From Azolla pinnata (taxonomy: Eukaryota > Streptophyta > Polypodiopsida > Salviniales > Salviniaceae), in contig JBBBWG010011113.1 of assembly GCA_037176905.1 (NCBI GenBank), forward strand, positions 23,660-87,659: a stretch of DNA of 64,000 nucleotides, in the 5' to 3' direction. The first letter of the stretch is position 1; the number at the start of each line of letters is the position of its first letter. The translations under genes were made by a program, and so were the position numbers. This document shows, one piece after another, positions 61,600 to 64,000 of this stretch. The notes beneath the pieces are model-generated. The model saw only the letters and a program-made list of their open reading frames with translations, was not told the origin of the DNA and made no database searches.

Positions 61600-61860
61600 A
61601 AGTGGTTCGATTCGATTTTGGGTTCTCCTGGATTGAGCTCGGATCGAGCAAAAACCGGTTCAATCTAGACTTCTCCTAGATCGAGCTTCGATCGTACTGA
61701 ATCGGTTCAATCCACGCTTCTCTTGGATCGAGTCTGGATTGTACTGAACCAGTTGCTTCTCCTTAAAGTGGTTTGGATTGAACAAAGCCACTACAATCTT
61801 GGCTTCTCCTAGATTGAGCCCGGATTGAACTGAACCAAATTGATCGATCACTCCGACTTC
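61600..61860 (+). repeat. degenerate satellite, unit about 47-50 bp
   Basis: The phrase CTTCTCCTAGATTGAGC recurs at about 61621, 61671, 61718 and 61803, alternating with GTACTGAACCGGTTCAATC. Copies differ by several substitutions. The same ATCGA-rich composition surrounds it from about 60540. Confidence 0.8.
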
Positions 61861-62589
61861 TTCGATTCTTCACTACATTCGTTTTTTTTTCATACACTTT
61901 ATGGGCCTCTGTTATTCCTTCCTGCTCTCTGCAGTAGCCAGTGAGGCCACAACAGATCTGCTCTCTATGGTCGAACCATTTCTACCTTGTTTTTACTAGG
62001 TCCATCCATGCAAGCCGCCCGATATATGGCAATAGATTGAACCCTTTCTTCAGTTTCCTTCGTTTTGATTGACCTTTTCTTGCCATTGGCTCTAGCGGTG
62101 GGTGCTCGCAATCATCTCCACATTATTGCCTTGAATTTGATCGAATACGAGTTCTTTTTTTTCTCTCTTTATATATTTGGCTTTTTTTTCCCATCCGATC
62201 CGCTCCGCGCATAAAGAGATGCATTCGTAGATTCATCGATCCACACTGATAATGACACTGAAGCAGCACCAGGAAAAGAATCCCAAACTATGTATATATT
62301 ATATATTTGCCCCTTCATGGATCGATGAATCCAATCCTCACCTTCTTGTTTCCTAGATACGGTGTTTGTTCATGGTCACTTTCTGAAACAATTTTACCCG
62401 AACGATTTTTTCATAGCTTGAAACCTCCTCCATTATGAAATTTTAAAACATTGGAGAATCACTTTTAAATTCCTCCAAAGTCATCGGAATCAACACAATT
62501 TTCATTGGAATATGGAATAGAACTACCACCACCACCCTGCATTGTCAATATGGAAAACAAACCCATAATCGATAGTTTGATGCAACATG

Positions 62590-63340
62590 GAACAATAATA
62601 CACTAGTCTTGCATTATAATTACGAACTGGAGGCCACCAATGGTTCCGAGTAATCAATTCCAACATCTTATGGTGTTCAAAGTGTTTGCTATTAGTTTGT
62701 TATGGCAATGCTGCGATACTCAAAGTGAAGAAGGACCACGAAGAATGTGTACAATGATTGTAATGAAGAAAGTAAACCATCGTGTACTCATCGTGTAAAT
62801 ATTTGCAAAAAATCTTGGACCTCGATCAATATGGACAGACAATCATGAACGATATATTTCAAAACATCGGGTGAAAACTCGTCTGAAATTGACTATGAGG
62901 GGATTCAATAAAAAACGGTAGATTTCAAAGACACCAGTAGTCAATAATCGTAACTTATCATAACATAAGATGGCCAGCTTTTGATCATTAAAATCGAGTT
63001 CCTGTAATCTTGGATATTTAGAAAATTGTTATAGATAGCGCATCAACCTTTCTTTGTGTTCCATGATGATCTGCAATGAGAAAGTCAAAGTGTGTCGTGA
63101 ATTATGCCTGATGAGGTTAACGAAGACTCAACATTCAATTTGTTTGAAAACTTGCAAGTTTTTTGTGATCATTATAAACGTCTCGATAAGGATAATTTTC
63201 TGAGATAAAAATTGCTATTGAATGAGCCTTCAAAGGCCACGAGCTATTTTTTATAAACATCGATAATAATCGATTTTTTTCAACTTTGGATGTCCACGAA
63301 TGAAATCAATTGAATGCGGTTTCCAAACCATGGCCATGGC
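62590..63340 (-). mobile_element. degraded Ty3/gypsy-like integrase remnants
   Basis: On the minus strand I can read broken fragments. HHKMLELITRNHWWPPVRNY (about 62700-62625) resembles the integrase zinc-binding region, which usually reads KTLELISRNYWWP. HIDRGPRFFANIY (about 62842-62800) resembles the DRGPQF core motif. IDFIRGHPK (about 63305) and SIIIDVYKK (about 63262) resemble MDFI-GLPK and the VVDR-SK strand. Stops and frame changes are frequent, and the order is not that of an intact element, so it is dead and probably rearranged. The rest of 61.9-63.9 kb shows no clear gene. Confidence 0.35.
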
Positions 63341-63951
63341 TAGTGCAAAATCGTACCATTTTTGTTATCGACGATAATGTTGAGTTTGGATTGGCAAACA
63401 TTGACAAGACTATGAGCAAAAGTAACATTTGTTTGGATAGTTCATCTGGACAATGAGCTGTGGAGAGTCTTGGCTTTAAATCGTCAAAAAGACGTTTGTT
63501 GAATTCTTGGTAGTTAGATGGACATTGTGCATGGACTCTCTCGAGTCCATGACATCGAGACGAGACGTACTAAACTCGACTTTGTGCCTCCATTCATTTG
63601 TGTCGATAGCATGATTCTAGCATCGGGAACACTTCCATTCAAAATGGCTCTGATTTTGGTGAAACTTACTCATTTAACAAATTATTGAGTTTGTTCAAAC
63701 CCTCAAAGTTATCGGACTAATGTGGATAACAAGGTAAAGGATATCGAGGTTGTTGGATTAATTAATCAGAGGATTAGAATCATGCTCATCATTAATGGTG
63801 ATCTAGTTTGTTTAGTTAATGCAGGGATCGTTGGCGGGGTTAGAAACGATGTACGTGGAAGACCTAGAGCGAGATAATTCAGTAGCAAGTCGTCCCATGT
63901 CGTGAAAAGTGTCCCAAAGTTTCCAAGTCATTATCAATGTTTCCGAATGGT

Positions 63952-63965
63952 GGGGGGGGGGGGTG

Positions 63966-64000
<35 letters not shown>
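63952..64000 (+). other. terminal G homopolymer, probable artefact
   Basis: The window ends in a nearly pure run of about 49 bases, all G except one T and one A. This is typical of a contig edge, a gap or no-signal base calls. Confidence 0.85.

Noticed and set aside
1-64000. A biosynthetic gene cluster or a defence island
   Set aside because: The genes are unrelated housekeeping and organelle-related loci on both strands; no shared pathway is evident.

Overview
This is nuclear DNA of a land plant. Genes are split by AT-rich GT-AG introns, mostly about 80-1000 bp. Two very long, intron-poor PLS-class pentatricopeptide repeat (PPR) genes are present, together with plant-only families (NODULIN HOMEOBOX, RETICULATA-related, DUF4336, SBT2 subtilase) and a degenerate plant telomere-type repeat array. 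The second PPR protein has a DYW deaminase domain with an unusual C-terminus. That, and the large homogeneous PLS repeats, lean towards a seed-free vascular plant (fern or lycophyte), but the lineage is an inference.

Layout, left to right. Positions 252-10077 (+) hold 26 exons of symplekin, with its N-terminus outside the window. 11481-12773 (+) is a two-exon LYR-type complex III assembly factor (MZM1/LYRM7). 14376-19211 (-) is a ten-exon SBT2-type subtilisin-like protease. 20646-22849 (-) is an eight-exon RETICULATA-related plastid membrane protein. 22.9-26.1 kb is gene-poor, with a TTC microsatellite, a tRNA-derived fragment and the telomere-like array. 26106-28600 (+) is an E-type PPR protein. 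30063-33525 (+) is a thirteen-exon protein with two methyltransferase domains. 34782-38424 (-) is a five-exon gene that I assembled from phase-compatible exons and do not recognise; its introns are full of tandem repeats. 38916-41483 (+) is the DYW-type PPR protein, divergent from that gene. 42304-44632 (-) is a DUF4336 plastid protein. 45842-47281 (-) is a small cyclophilin. 48891 to about 58574 (-) is NODULIN HOMEOBOX (NDX). 59.3-64 kb has purine-rich and T-rich low-complexity DNA, a degenerate satellite, remnants resembling a Ty3/gypsy integrase, and a terminal G homopolymer that is probably an assembly or read artefact.

The genes are not an operon or cluster; they are independent housekeeping and organelle-related loci. 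Five or six have products expected in plastids or mitochondria (MZM1, RETICULATA-related, DUF4336, two PPR proteins, possibly the methyltransferase). Symplekin and NDX act in the nucleus: mRNA 3'-end formation, and R-loop/Polycomb-linked transcription control.

I did not find a convincing new multi-gene system. The observations most worth following are the array of SUMO-consensus motifs in symplekin, the unrecognised five-exon gene, the altered DYW terminus, the roughly 22-bp telobox array next to a PPR start, and the Trp-to-Glu change in the cyclophilin active site. All exon joins were read by eye from splice dinucleotides, reading phase and remembered family sequence; none is supported by transcripts.
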